This document shows positions 15,815 to 23,456 of a DNA stretch of 40,422 nt, one piece after another. How positions within the stretch are numbered: the first letter of the stretch is position 1; the number at the start of each line of letters is the position of its first letter. The notes beneath the pieces were generated by a model that had not been told where the DNA came from, did not search any database, and worked only from the letters and a program-made list of their open reading frames with translations. The stretch is from Streptomyces tendae. Its GTDB lineage: Bacteria > Actinomycetota > Actinomycetes > Streptomycetales > Streptomycetaceae. The stretch is taken from the NCBI RefSeq assembly GCF_014650435.1, contig NZ_BMUY01000026.1, positions 1 through 40,422 on the forward strand, written 5' to 3'. Position numbers and translations under genes: made by a program.

Positions 15815-17137
15815 GTGAGCACGCCACAGGACATAGCCCCGACGCCGTGGCAGGAGCAGGACCGAGTCCGCGCGGTGCAGAAGCGCACGGTCCGGATCCT
15901 GTCCGCGGCACAGATCGTCGGCGGGGTCGGAGTGGGCGTCTCGGTGTCCGTCGGTCCCCTGCTCGCGGAGTCCGTGGCTCGGAGCGAGACCTACGCCGGA
16001 CTGGCGCGCACGGCGACCACAGCGGGCGCCGCCCTGGTCGGCATACCGCTCGCCCTGCTCGCCCAGCGGCGCGGTCGCCGGACCTCTCTCGGGGCAGGAT
16101 GGCTCGTCGCCGCGGCCGGCGGGGGCCTGCTCATCGCCTCGGCGGTGAGCAGGTCGATCCCTCTGCTGATCGTGGGCATGCTGCTGTTCGGCGTCGGCAG
16201 CGCCACCAACCAGCAGAGCCGCTACGCGGCCGCGGACCTGGCCGCGCCGCACCGGCGGGCCCACGCGCTGTCCATCGTGCTGTGGTCCACGACGATCGGC
16301 TCGGTGATCGGACCCAACCTCGCCGATCCCGGTGCCGCCGTAGCGTCGGCTCTCCACCTTCCGCGCCTGGCGGGGGCGTTCGTCCTGGCCACCGTCTGCA
16401 CGGCAGCGGCATCGGCTCTGCTGTGGGGCCTGATGCGCCCCGACCCGCTCACGCTCTCCCGCCGGTACCAGGACGCCGACGCACCCGTGGACCAGGACAC
16501 GGGCCTCCCGGCGGCACAAGACGAGACCGGCGGGCAGAAGAAGGACCGGCAGAACGGGACCGTGCGCGCGGGCCTGCGGCACCTTCGCCACACCCCGCGA
16601 GCGGCCTTCGCGTTCGTGACCATCGTCGTGGCCCACACGGTCATGGCCGCGGTCATGACGATGACCCCGGTCGACATGTCGGAGCACGGTCACGGGCTCA
16701 CCGTGGTCGGCGTCACCATAAGCGGTCACCTGCTGGGCATGTACGCGTTCTCCCCGCTCGTCGGCCGGCTCTCCGACCGGATCGGTCACATGCCGACCGT
16801 CGTGGCCGGGCAGGCGGTCTTCCTGGTGTCCGCCGCACTGTCGGGCATGGGCCACGGCTCGGTCGGCATGATGATGGCAGGGCTGTTCCTCCTGGGACTG
16901 GGCTGGTCCTTCAGCCTGGTGGCCGGCTCGGCCATGCTCAGCGAGACCACGCCCCTCTCCCTTCTGCCCGGCGTACAGGGCACCACGGACACCGCGATGA
17001 ACGTCGTCGCGGCCGTGGGCGCCGGCCTCGCCGGGCCCTTGATGGGCTGGGCCGGCTTCGGCGCTCTGAACGCCGTCGCCGCCGTCCTGGTCCTGCCCGT
17101 GCTCGCCTTCTGGGCGGTCCTGGTGCGCGCACGCTGA
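15815..17137 (+). CDS. Major facilitator superfamily transporter
   Basis: 440 residues with about 12 hydrophobic segments in two halves. The halves are joined by a long charged loop (around DADAPVDQDTGLPAAQDETG and KKDRQNGT). The MFS loop between helices 2 and 3 appears as LLAQRRGRRTSLG, and the matching loop in the second half as PLVGRLSDRIGHMPTVV. It is most likely a drug or metabolite exporter; substrate unknown. The GTG start follows AAGGAG about 10 bases upstream. It lies 70 bases after the CcdA-like gene and could be cotranscribed with it, though no functional link is obvious. The 226 bases after its stop contain nothing I can name. Confidence 0.9.
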   Translation: MSTPQDIAPTPWQEQDRVRAVQKRTVRILSAAQIVGGVGVGVSVSVGPLLAESVARSETYAGLARTATTAGAALVGIPLALLAQRRGRRTSLGAGWLVAAAGGGLLIASAVSRSIPLLIVGMLLFGVGSATNQQSRYAAADLAAPHRRAHALSIVLWSTTIGSVIGPNLADPGAAVASALHLPRLAGAFVLATVCTAAASALLWGLMRPDPLTLSRRYQDADAPVDQDTGLPAAQDETGGQKKDRQNGTVRAGLRHLRHTPRAAFAFVTIVVAHTVMAAVMTMTPVDMSEHGHGLTVVGVTISGHLLGMYAFSPLVGRLSDRIGHMPTVVAGQAVFLVSAALSGMGHGSVGMMMAGLFLLGLGWSFSLVAGSAMLSETTPLSLLPGVQGTTDTAMNVVAAVGAGLAGPLMGWAGFGALNAVAAVLVLPVLAFWAVLVRAR

Positions 17138-17363
17138 ATCGACCACGAGGGTCGGCGGCCGTATGGCACCGCGTCCGCGGGCGACCGCCGCCGCACCTCC
17201 TCCCGGGCCCTGCGCGACCGGCTTGACGTCTCCACGTACGCACGGACCTTCTCGTGGTCGAGGTGGCCGCCAGGGGCCGACGCATGGGAGAAGCCACGCA
17301 CCGCACGTACCCGCGTCGGAGAGGACGGGGTCGGGACGCCGGCCGCGCGTTGTCCGGGTCAGC

Positions 17364-18434
17364 TCAGGGAAGGCCGTGGGCGGTCGCGGACAACACTGCG
17401 CGGGCCGCGCGCTCGCCGGAGTGCAGCGCGCCCTCGATGTGCCCTGCGCATTCGGTGGCCGTCTCCGTCGAGGCCCAGTGCAGTCGGCCGTCGAGGAACG
17501 GCCGCTGGTAGAGGTCGTGGCCGAAGACGGAGTAGTCGCTGAGGGCGTGCACGGAACGCGGGGCCGTCCAGGTCTCGCGGCTCCAGTCCTGCACGTACAC
17601 GGCCTCGGGTGCGGCGGCAGCGGGCCCGAAGCACGCACCGAGTTGTGCAACCACTGCCGCCTCGAAGCCCGGCCGGACGGTCCGGGCGTGCGCGAAGCCG
17701 AAGAGCGCCGCGGGACGTCCGTAGGCGCCGGACATGTCGTGGATCTCCTGGAGCGGTCCGATCCTGCTGAAGGCCGCGCCGGCGAGCCCGTCCTCGCGCC
17801 AGAAGGCCGTGGAGTAGCGGGCGACGACTTTGGCGACGGCCCCCATCCAGACCGGAGTGGAGCGGGCCAGGCGGACGAGGTCGCCGGGCAGGGCGCCGTC
17901 GAAGTCGATGCGCTCCAGCGCCAGCGCGGGTGGAACGGCCACGACCACCTGCGCGGCGCGGAACGCCCGCCCCGCAGCGTGGACGTCGACTCCGTCCGCA
18001 CCGACGGGACGGACCGCGGTGACGGGTGTGTCCGGCAGTACGGCGCCCGGAGGCAAACGCGACGCGAGTGCCGAAGTGAGACGCTGCGCTCCGGCTGCGA
18101 AACGGTAGGACGGAACGTCGATCATGTTGCCGGTATACCGGTGGGCCCCGGACCGGTCGTGCAGGACAGCATCCCCTGCCAGGTGCTGGTCGAAGACCTC
18201 GGCCCCGGTCCTGGCGGCCAGCGCCGCGACGCGCTGCTCCCCCGGCCAGAACCAGGTGGCCCCAAGGTCCAGGACGCCGCCGTCGACGGGCTCGCTGAGC
18301 AGCCGGCCACCGACCCTCGTCCGCGCTTCCAGGCACAGGACTTTGTGCCCGGCCTCGTGCAGTACGGTCGCGGCGGTCGTCCCGGCCGCGCCGGCGCCGA
18401 TCACGATGACGTCATAAGTGCCGCTGTCGAGCAT
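17364..18434 (-). CDS. Flavin-containing amine oxidase (NAD(P)/FAD-dependent oxidoreductase)
   Basis: 356 residues. The N-terminus is a Rossmann FAD motif (VIVIGAGAAGTTAATVL, then CLEARTRVGGRL), and the C-terminus has the second FAD block (GRLHWASTETATECAGHIEGALHSGERAA) typical of monoamine oxidase/phytoene desaturase-like enzymes. It is shorter than the usual 430-500 residues, so the substrate domain may be reduced, but both ends look complete. It probably oxidises an amine or a similar CH-NH or CH-CH group. GAAGGGA lies upstream of the ATG. It follows the zinc alcohol dehydrogenase gene by 83 bases on the same strand, suggesting an operon in which an amine and an alcohol/aldehyde are processed together. 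Confidence 0.87.
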   Translation of the reverse strand: MLDSGTYDVIVIGAGAAGTTAATVLHEAGHKVLCLEARTRVGGRLLSEPVDGGVLDLGATWFWPGEQRVAALAARTGAEVFDQHLAGDAVLHDRSGAHRYTGNMIDVPSYRFAAGAQRLTSALASRLPPGAVLPDTPVTAVRPVGADGVDVHAAGRAFRAAQVVVAVPPALALERIDFDGALPGDLVRLARSTPVWMGAVAKVVARYSTAFWREDGLAGAAFSRIGPLQEIHDMSGAYGRPAALFGFAHARTVRPGFEAAVVAQLGACFGPAAAAPEAVYVQDWSRETWTAPRSVHALSDYSVFGHDLYQRPFLDGRLHWASTETATECAGHIEGALHSGERAARAVLSATAHGLP

Positions 18435-18517
18435 GTCGGGTTCCCTTCGGGACGGTGCCAGGGCCGCCCCGCAGGCTGCCGGCGCGACGGGCGGACGGGA
18501 GAGGGTCCCGGTGAGGT

Positions 18518-19546
18518 TCAGGAGATCTGGGACGGGTCCAGCACAATACGGAACCGGGGTGCCGCGGAGCGCAGGCGCGCGACGGCCGCCCCCGCTTCCC
18601 GCAGCGGCATCCGCTCGATCATGGGCCGGACTCCGTTGGTGACGGCGAAGACCATGGCCTCCTCGGTGTCCCGCGCGCTGCCGGTCAGGTGCCCGGTCAC
18701 ACTCACGCCCCGACCGACCAGCAGGCCCACCGGGAGACACAGGGCGCCGTCGTCCACGCCCACCAGCGTGAGCCGACCGTGCGGCCGCAGGCCGGTGACC
18801 AGTTCGCCCAGGGCGTCGGTGGTGGAGGCGGTGCAGACGACATGGTCGACGCCGCCGAGGGCAGCGAGTGCCGCACCGGGGGCCTCTCGGGTGCTGTCGA
18901 CGTAGTGCCGGGCACCGAGTCCACGGGCCAGTTCCTCACGGTCGGCGCCCCGGGCGACCGCAACCGTCTCGTACCCGAGCTTCGCCGCGAACTGCACGGC
19001 GAGGTGTCCCAGCCCGCCCAGTCCGAACACGGCGACCCTGCCCCCGGTCCGCGTACCGGCGTTGCGGACGGCGTTGAAGGTGGTCACGCCCGCGCAGCCG
19101 AAGACCGCCGCGTCGAAGAGGTCCAGGCCGTCGGGGACGCGCGCCAGTGCGTCGGCCGGCACGGTGATGCTCTGTGCCCAGCCGCCCGGGTAGGACAGTC
19201 CGGGCACCTTCCGCTCGGGGCAGTGCACGACGTCACCGTCACGGCAGAAGGCGCAGTGCCCGCAGCTTCCGCCGAACCAACCGACGGCCACGTGTTCCCC
19301 GACCCTCCAGCCACACACCCGGTCGCCCACCTCGGCGATGACGCCGGCGACCTCGTGTCCGGGCGTCACCGGTGTGTCCCGGCCGGCCTTCGGGGCACTG
19401 GCCGTGCCGATGTCGGCGTGGCACACGCCACTGGCCTGCACGGACACCCGGACCTGATGCCCTTCCAGCGGGACGGTGTCGACGGCGGACGCGACCAACG
19501 GCCCGCCCGGCTCGGTCACGACCATGGCGACGGTGGGATCCGACAC
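18518..19546 (-). CDS. Zinc-dependent alcohol dehydrogenase (medium chain)
   Basis: 342 residues with the full zinc pattern. Catalytic ligands are Cys42 (GVCHAD), His64-Glu65 (GHE) and Cys151 (FGCAGVTT). The structural zinc is held by Cys95, Cys98, Cys101 and Cys109. The NAD(P)-binding turn is VFGLGGLGHLA (from about 174). It should interconvert a primary alcohol and its aldehyde. The GTG start at 19546 follows AGGAAG at good spacing. The frame stays open far upstream, but that part is only the antisense of the LysR gene. It is divergent from LysR and upstream of the amine oxidase on its own strand, so LysR probably regulates it. Confidence 0.93.
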   Translation of the reverse strand: MSDPTVAMVVTEPGGPLVASAVDTVPLEGHQVRVSVQASGVCHADIGTASAPKAGRDTPVTPGHEVAGVIAEVGDRVCGWRVGEHVAVGWFGGSCGHCAFCRDGDVVHCPERKVPGLSYPGGWAQSITVPADALARVPDGLDLFDAAVFGCAGVTTFNAVRNAGTRTGGRVAVFGLGGLGHLAVQFAAKLGYETVAVARGADREELARGLGARHYVDSTREAPGAALAALGGVDHVVCTASTTDALGELVTGLRPHGRLTLVGVDDGALCLPVGLLVGRGVSVTGHLTGSARDTEEAMVFAVTNGVRPMIERMPLREAGAAVARLRSAAPRFRIVLDPSQIS

Positions 19547-19591
19547 AGTGCACTTCCTGGGGGAACGCGGATGAGTGTTATAAGGGTGAGT

Positions 19592-19606
19592 GATGACGAA
19601 GTCATC
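19592..19606. promoter_or_regulatory. Inverted repeat in the ADH/LysR divergent promoter region
   Basis: GATGAC-GAA-GTCATC, perfect 6-bp arms, lies centrally in the 126 bases between the alcohol dehydrogenase GTG and the LysR ATG. LysR proteins bind near their own start, so this is a plausible operator, although the spacing is shorter than the usual T-N11-A box. Low certainty. Confidence 0.35.
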
Positions 19607-19672
19607 GGCGGCCCACAGTAAACGGGGGTGAGCCGCACTGGTAGGCGACTCCAGCGAATGAGGCGATAAGCG

Positions 19673-20560
19673 ATGGCTATGACGGAACGACTGAACGTCG
19701 AAGGTCTCCGCTACGCGCAGGCGGTCGCCGAGACCCGTTCCTTCAGTGCGGCGGCGCGGGCGTACGGCGTCACCCAGCCGGCCCTGTCCAACGGCATCGC
19801 GAAACTGGAGGAACGGCTCGGGGGCAAACTCTTCGACCGCTCTCCTCGCGGCGTAACACAGACCGCCTTCGGCAGCCGCGTCCTGCCGCTCATCGAACGC
19901 GCCGTCACCGCCCTGGACGCCGTCACCGCGGAAGCCCGGCGGCTCACCGAACCGGACGACCCGAAGATCCGCATGGGCGTCTCCCCCCTCATCGGCCCGC
20001 ACCTGGTGGGCCGCGCGTTCGACGCCGTCCGCGACCTGCCCACGCCCCGGGATCTCGTCCTGCGCGAGGCCAACATGCAGGACTTGCGCGACGGTCTGCA
20101 GGCCGGACAACTCGACCTGATCCTGATCCCGGCCGTGACCGCGATGCCGCGCTTCGAGCACCGGGTCATCGATGTCGAGCCCGTCGTCATCGTCGGTACG
20201 ACCGCCGACGACGGCACCTCGCTGGAACTGATCGAGGCCGGAAACCAACAGTTCATCCTCGTGCCGGAAGCCTGTGGACTGACCACGTTCACCACCCAGC
20301 TCTTCCATGCGAACGAGGTACCGCTGCACACCTATCCCGGGGAAGCGGCCAGCTACCGGGTCCTGGAGGAATGGGCCGCTCTCGGCCTGGGCTCGGCCAT
20401 GCTTCCCCAGTCCCGACTCACTTCCCCGGCCGTCCCGCACCGCCCGCTGCTGAACTCGGGCCGGGAGGTACAGATCTCCTTCGAGGCCGTATGGAGCCCG
20501 GACTCGGCCCTGCACACGGACCTCGTCCTGCTCGCCCGGCAGCTCGGCGCCGCGCGATAG
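19673..20560 (+). CDS. LysR family transcriptional regulator
   Basis: 295 residues, standard for the family. The N-terminal winged helix-turn-helix is textbook: LRYAQAVAETRSFSAAARAYGVTQPALSNGIAKLEERLG. The linker helix runs through LIERAVTALDAVTAEARRL. The rest is a two-lobed effector domain (from IRMGVSPLIGPHLVG) that ends with an insert rich in acidic and aromatic residues. The start has GAGGCGAT upstream; ATGs at both 19673 and 19679 are possible. The gene is divergent from the alcohol dehydrogenase-amine oxidase pair and upstream of a two-gene unit. It could control both, and inverted repeats exist on both sides. Confidence 0.93.
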   Translation: MAMTERLNVEGLRYAQAVAETRSFSAAARAYGVTQPALSNGIAKLEERLGGKLFDRSPRGVTQTAFGSRVLPLIERAVTALDAVTAEARRLTEPDDPKIRMGVSPLIGPHLVGRAFDAVRDLPTPRDLVLREANMQDLRDGLQAGQLDLILIPAVTAMPRFEHRVIDVEPVVIVGTTADDGTSLELIEAGNQQFILVPEACGLTTFTTQLFHANEVPLHTYPGEAASYRVLEEWAALGLGSAMLPQSRLTSPAVPHRPLLNSGREVQISFEAVWSPDSALHTDLVLLARQLGAAR

Positions 20561-20582
20561 CCATACAGGTTACTTATATGGC
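20560..20582. promoter_or_regulatory. Candidate LysR box upstream of the dimeric-barrel/CMD unit
   Basis: GCCATA, 11 bases, then TATGGC: a perfect 6-bp dyad that includes the T-N11-A pattern LysR proteins favour. It begins at the LysR stop codon and lies about 107 bases before the next start. The assignment to the adjacent LysR protein is inferred. Confidence 0.45.
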
Positions 20583-20688
20583 GATTCAGTATTCTCCCCT
20601 ACCGGACGACATTTCGTCTGCCTAACTTGGCGATGTACAGCGGCGATGCCGCAGCGCACCCCGTCGAGCTGGAAAGGCAGACATAATC

Positions 20689-20970
20689 GTGGCCTATCTT
20701 GAGATCACTCTCTCCGTGGACCCCGCCAACCGTCCCGCGGCGGCAGCCGTCTACGAGAAGTACAAGCAGCAGTTCCTGGACGGCGTCTCCGGCGCCACCA
20801 GCAAGGAGCTCCTGATCCGGGACGAGGACGTCCAGGTGCTCCACGGCTTCGGGTCGGTCGCGGACGCCCGCGCGTACCTGGACAGCGAGCTGTCCACACA
20901 GGACGTCGTGGGTGAACTCGCGCCGCTGCTGTCGACCGACCCGGACGTGCGGGTCTACGACACCGTCTGA
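20689..20970 (+). CDS. Small protein resembling dimeric alpha/beta-barrel (ABM-like) enzymes
   Basis: 93 residues with a GTG start; GGAAAGG lies about 12 bases upstream. Order of elements is beta (AYLEITLSVD), helix (NRPAAAAVYEKYKQQFLDGV), strands (SKELLIRDEDVQVLHGF), helix (SVADARAYLDSELSTQDVVGEL) and strand (DVRVYDTV). This fits a ferredoxin-like dimeric barrel such as ABM or EthD proteins, but no signature residue fixes the family. It lies 27 bases before a carboxymuconolactone decarboxylase-like gene and is surely in the same operon. A role in turning over an aromatic or lactone intermediate is plausible but inferred. Confidence 0.6.
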   Translation: MAYLEITLSVDPANRPAAAAVYEKYKQQFLDGVSGATSKELLIRDEDVQVLHGFGSVADARAYLDSELSTQDVVGELAPLLSTDPDVRVYDTV

Positions 20971-20997
20971 CATCCCCGTTCCGCGAAGGAGGACAGT

Positions 20998-21525
20998 GTG
21001 AGCACCGTGCGAGTCACCCCCTGGCACGAAGGCGATGTCCCGTCTCCCCCGTCCGAGCTGCTCGCAGGCATGCGAGGCCGCCGCCCGGGCGGCGAGCTGA
21101 TCGGGATCGACCGCGTTCTGCTGCGGAGCGTTCCGCTCGCCACGGGCTGGAACGGCCTGCTGGGCCGGGTCCGCGCCGAGTTCGACCTCAGTCTGGAGTA
21201 CCGCGAGCTGATCATGCTCCGGGTGGCCGCTCTGAACAGGGCGGAGTTCGAATGGGGCGTGCACCACCCCGCATACCTGGATGCGGGCGGGAGCGACGAG
21301 AAGAGCCAGGCCCTTCGGAAAGAGGACGCGGACAGCACGCTCTTCAACGAGGAGGAACTGGCTCTGATCACGCTCACCGACCAGTCAACACGCCGGGTCG
21401 AGGTGGACGCCGACGTGATCGAGCACCTCAAGCGTCTGTTCGGCGAGGCACGGACGGTGGAGGCGGTCGCCACGGTCGCGGCGTACAACATGGTCTCCCG
21501 CTTCCTGGTGGCGCTGGCCATCTGA
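20998..21525 (+). CDS. Carboxymuconolactone decarboxylase (CMD) family protein
   Basis: 175 residues, all-helical CMD pattern: LSLEYRELIMLRVAALNRAEFEWGVHHPAYLDAGG, then a second conserved part LALITLTDQSTRRVEVDADVIEHL and VAAYNMVSRFLVALAI. The segment that carries CxxC in AhpD-type peroxidases reads EFEWGVHH here, with no cysteines, so peroxidase activity is unlikely. The family's decarboxylases act in protocatechuate catabolism, but stand-alone homologues have varied, mostly unknown roles. The GTG start has a strong AAGGAGG. A perfect 13-bp hairpin follows about 95 bases after the stop. Confidence 0.87.
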   Translation: MSTVRVTPWHEGDVPSPPSELLAGMRGRRPGGELIGIDRVLLRSVPLATGWNGLLGRVRAEFDLSLEYRELIMLRVAALNRAEFEWGVHHPAYLDAGGSDEKSQALRKEDADSTLFNEEELALITLTDQSTRRVEVDADVIEHLKRLFGEARTVEAVATVAAYNMVSRFLVALAI

Positions 21526-21618
21526 CCCGGGCGACGCCACGGCGACACGTCACGTACCGGCTGCCGGCGTCTCGGTGGTCGGTACGGGTGCATGCCTGAC
21601 CTGTATCAGAGTGACGCG

Positions 21619-21653
21619 ATCGTCCCCGCGTTCCCTGGTGACGCGGGGACGAT
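21619..21653 (+). terminator. Strong hairpin terminator after the CMD gene
   Basis: ATCGTCCCCGCGT (21619-21631), a 9-base loop, and ACGCGGGGACGAT (21641-21653) form a perfect 13-bp stem. A weaker inverted repeat (CGTACCG at 21553-21559 with CGGTACG at 21580-21586) precedes it. There is no long U-tract. Position after the last gene of the two-gene unit supports termination. Confidence 0.7.
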
Positions 21654-22477
21654 GATGGTCGCTCGCAGCACCGCCCGAAGCTTCCGCAACGAGCGTCATT
21701 CGAGCGTCAAGAATCTCCGGAACACCCCTCCGAAGGCGTCACCCATACAGGCACTCGCTCACGAACCCGCAGGTCAACCAGCACGTGACGCGCAAATCCG
21801 GCATACGGGTCACGTCGTTACGGGCATAGTGTGCGCTACGTGCGCCATCATGACGCACGCCGCGTGCGCAACCGAGCGCTTCAGACCGAACGAGAACTGC
21901 AGCCCTCACCTCCGCGAAGGGAAGTCGCAGCACGGTGGTGTTCTCCCGGACGACGGGGAGGAACGCGCAGGCCACCACGAACGTGGCACTTCCTCAGGGT
22001 CTCGACCGAGCCGGATGGAATCGGCGAGCAGGGAGTTGACTCGGCGCGCTGTGGGCTCGGTGGCGGAGGATGGCGCTGGCCGCCGGCCGGCGGACCACGG
22101 TCCCGCAGAGGCGTGCGGCTGGCATGGCTTTCTCGATGTCCTGCGACAGCAGTTGTCGACGACCACGGCAGACACCTGCGGCTCGAGGAAAGCCGATGCC
22201 GACGAGTTCGGGAGACGGTTGTTATGCCCTGTAGCCAGCGCTTTGCCCACGCCGACGAAGAGCGCGGACGACTCACACATACCTCCGCTGTTCCGCTGTT
22301 CGCTGTCTGCCCGAACTGGCAGCCGAGGTGCCTCCCGAACGGCGCGAGACGCTGCTCTTCAACGTCGACAGAGCCAGGCGCGTCCGATGAAGATCTTGGG
22401 CCAGCCGCCCAACGACTCGTTGGGTGGCGATGGCGACCCCCCTGCCGAGCCGCCCTCGCATTCCGGCTCACACCCGC
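21654..22477. other. Decayed or non-coding stretch without a recognisable gene
   Basis: About 820 bases with no convincing gene. Open frames exist on both strands but have no family motifs and atypical composition for coding DNA of this organism. A short plus-strand run near 22307 (LPELAAEVPPERRETLLFNV) reads like real protein, but the frame breaks on both sides. The stretch leads directly into a transposase remnant, so it is probably debris from insertion and deletion events. Confidence 0.5.
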
Positions 22478-22655
22478 TTTGGGTATGCAAGTTCATCTCC
22501 GGCAAAAACTGGCAGAACGCCGTCAAGTCGATGGTCGTCACGGACGGTGAAGGTCGCGTGCTGTGATGCAGCCCAGCACGGCCCGCACGCTGCGCGGACC
22601 TCACTCACGCCCGCCGGTCAGGGCTGGTCGGGCTCTTGGCCGGCGGGCTCGCGGG
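22478..22655 (+). mobile_element. IS5-type transposase remnant with an in-frame stop
   Basis: The plus strand encodes KFISGKNWQNAVKSMVVTD and then GEGRVL, a TGA stop at 22564-22566, and in the same frame CSPARPARCADLTHARRSGL. This matches the SGK..QN..K.MVVTD..GR.L(W/F)CSPARPGSCAD.TH core of IS5-family DDE transposases as I remember it. The stop stands where Trp or Phe is expected, so TGG to TGA is likely. No ends, inverted repeats or target duplication are visible. It marks past mobile-element activity immediately before the MarR cluster. Confidence 0.7.
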
Positions 22656-22708
22656 GAGTCACGATCAAGGTGTCGGCCGGAGGCTGTGAAGCAGGGATGA
22701 ATCGTGGG

Positions 22709-23344
22709 TTACTGGCCGTCCACCGCGCCGTCCCCCGGAGGCGAAGCCGCAGCGCTCGCGTCGGGTTGCCCGCGCTTGATGGCCGCGTCCACCGCCGCAC
22801 CGATGCGGCGCAGTGCCGCCAGCTCCTGAGGACCGAGATCATCGATCAGGTACTCGCGGACTGCGGCGACGTGTCCCGGCGCCGCCGCCACCACTACGTC
22901 GCAACCGGCCTCGGTCAGCGTCGCGGTGGTGCGCCTCCCGGAACCGGGGATCCGCTTCCGTGCGAGCAGTTCGCGCTTCTCGAGCCGACCGACTACATGG
23001 GACAGCCTCGACAGTGACGCAGCCGTTCGCGCGGCCAGGGCGCTCATCTGCATGGTGCGGTCCGGCTGCTCGGAGAGGACCGAGAGCACCATGTACTCGA
23101 AGAAGGTCAGCTGAGCCTCGCGCTGCATGCGCGCATCCAGCGCGGCCGGCAGGCTGATCATGATCGCGGAGTTGGCCAGCCACGCCGCCAGCTCGTCGCC
23201 GTTCAGCCATCGCGTCCCGGCAACCGGACCGGTGGACGCCCCCGAGCCGGAGCCTTCGTCGGCACGAGCCGTCGCCTCGGATGTCGGTTCGTTCCGTGGA
23301 CGCCGACGGCGCCGGCTGTTCGTGTCATCTGCCGTGCTCGCCAT
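22709..23344 (-). CDS. MarR family transcriptional regulator
   Basis: 211 residues. After a disordered, Arg- and Gly/Ser-rich N-terminus of about 50 residues, the MarR core is clear: LTFFEYMVLSVLSEQPDRTMQMSALAARTAASLSRLSHVVGRLEKRELLARKRIPGSGRRTTATLTEAG, with the winged-helix wing in the last part. The C-terminus is helical, for dimerisation. The ATG at 23344 was chosen because a minus-strand promoter (TTGACG, 16 bases, TAGGAT) would start transcription at about that base, giving a leaderless message; an in-frame ATG at 23353 overlaps the -10 box and is unlikely. It is divergent from the aldo/keto reductase, with two palindromes between, so it probably represses both directions. Confidence 0.9.
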   Translation of the reverse strand: MASTADDTNSRRRRRPRNEPTSEATARADEGSGSGASTGPVAGTRWLNGDELAAWLANSAIMISLPAALDARMQREAQLTFFEYMVLSVLSEQPDRTMQMSALAARTAASLSRLSHVVGRLEKRELLARKRIPGSGRRTTATLTEAGCDVVVAAAPGHVAAVREYLIDDLGPQELAALRRIGAAVDAAIKRGQPDASAAASPPGDGAVDGQ

Positions 23345-23351
23345 GAAGGAC

Positions 23352-23379
23352 ATCCTAGACCCACTTATTGACGCGTCAA
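23352..23379 (-). promoter_or_regulatory. Putative leaderless promoter of the marR gene
   Basis: On the minus strand, TTGACG (23379-23374), a 16-base spacer and TAGGAT (23357-23352) match the -35/-10 consensus for the primary sigma factor. A start about 7 bases downstream falls on or next to the ATG at 23344. The -35 box is half of the first palindrome, so regulator binding there would block the promoter. Confidence 0.6.
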
Positions 23380-23413
23380 GTTCGAAGGAGATAGAACTTG
23401 ACGCGTCAAGTTC
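23368..23413. promoter_or_regulatory. Double MarR operator: two TTGACGCGTCAA palindromes
   Basis: The 12-bp palindrome TTGACGCGTCAA occurs at 23368-23379 and at 23398-23409, exactly 30 bp apart, so both copies face about the same side of the helix. The second extends to a perfect 20-bp palindrome (23394-23413, GAAC...GTTC). Both copies share the right flank AAGTTCG. On the plus strand the first TTGACG can pair with TAGAAC (23392-23397) at 18 bases as a promoter for the reductase operon. Control by the adjacent MarR protein is inferred from position. Confidence 0.7.
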
Positions 23414-23456
23414 GCTCTGCGGCGCTGAGGCCCGCCCCACACGGAATGGACAACAG

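Noticed and set aside
17138..17363. Possible short minus-strand peptide (MRGFSHASAPGGHLDHEKVRAY)
   Set aside because: Looks faintly protein-like but has no ribosome-binding site, no family match I recognise, and continues into antisense of the MFS gene.
15665..18001. Very long open frame on the minus strand (778 codons)
   Set aside because: It runs antisense through the MFS gene and in a wrong frame through the amine oxidase; its translation is Arg/Gly/His-rich with no motif, an artefact of high third-position GC.
19547..20515. Open frame upstream of the alcohol dehydrogenase on the minus strand, giving a 665-residue fusion
   Set aside because: The extra part is antisense to the LysR gene; a GTG with a good ribosome-binding site at 19546 starts the real gene.
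21739..21978. Minus-strand 79-codon frame
   Set aside because: No recognisable domain and rich in Cys and Arg; more likely part of decayed DNA.
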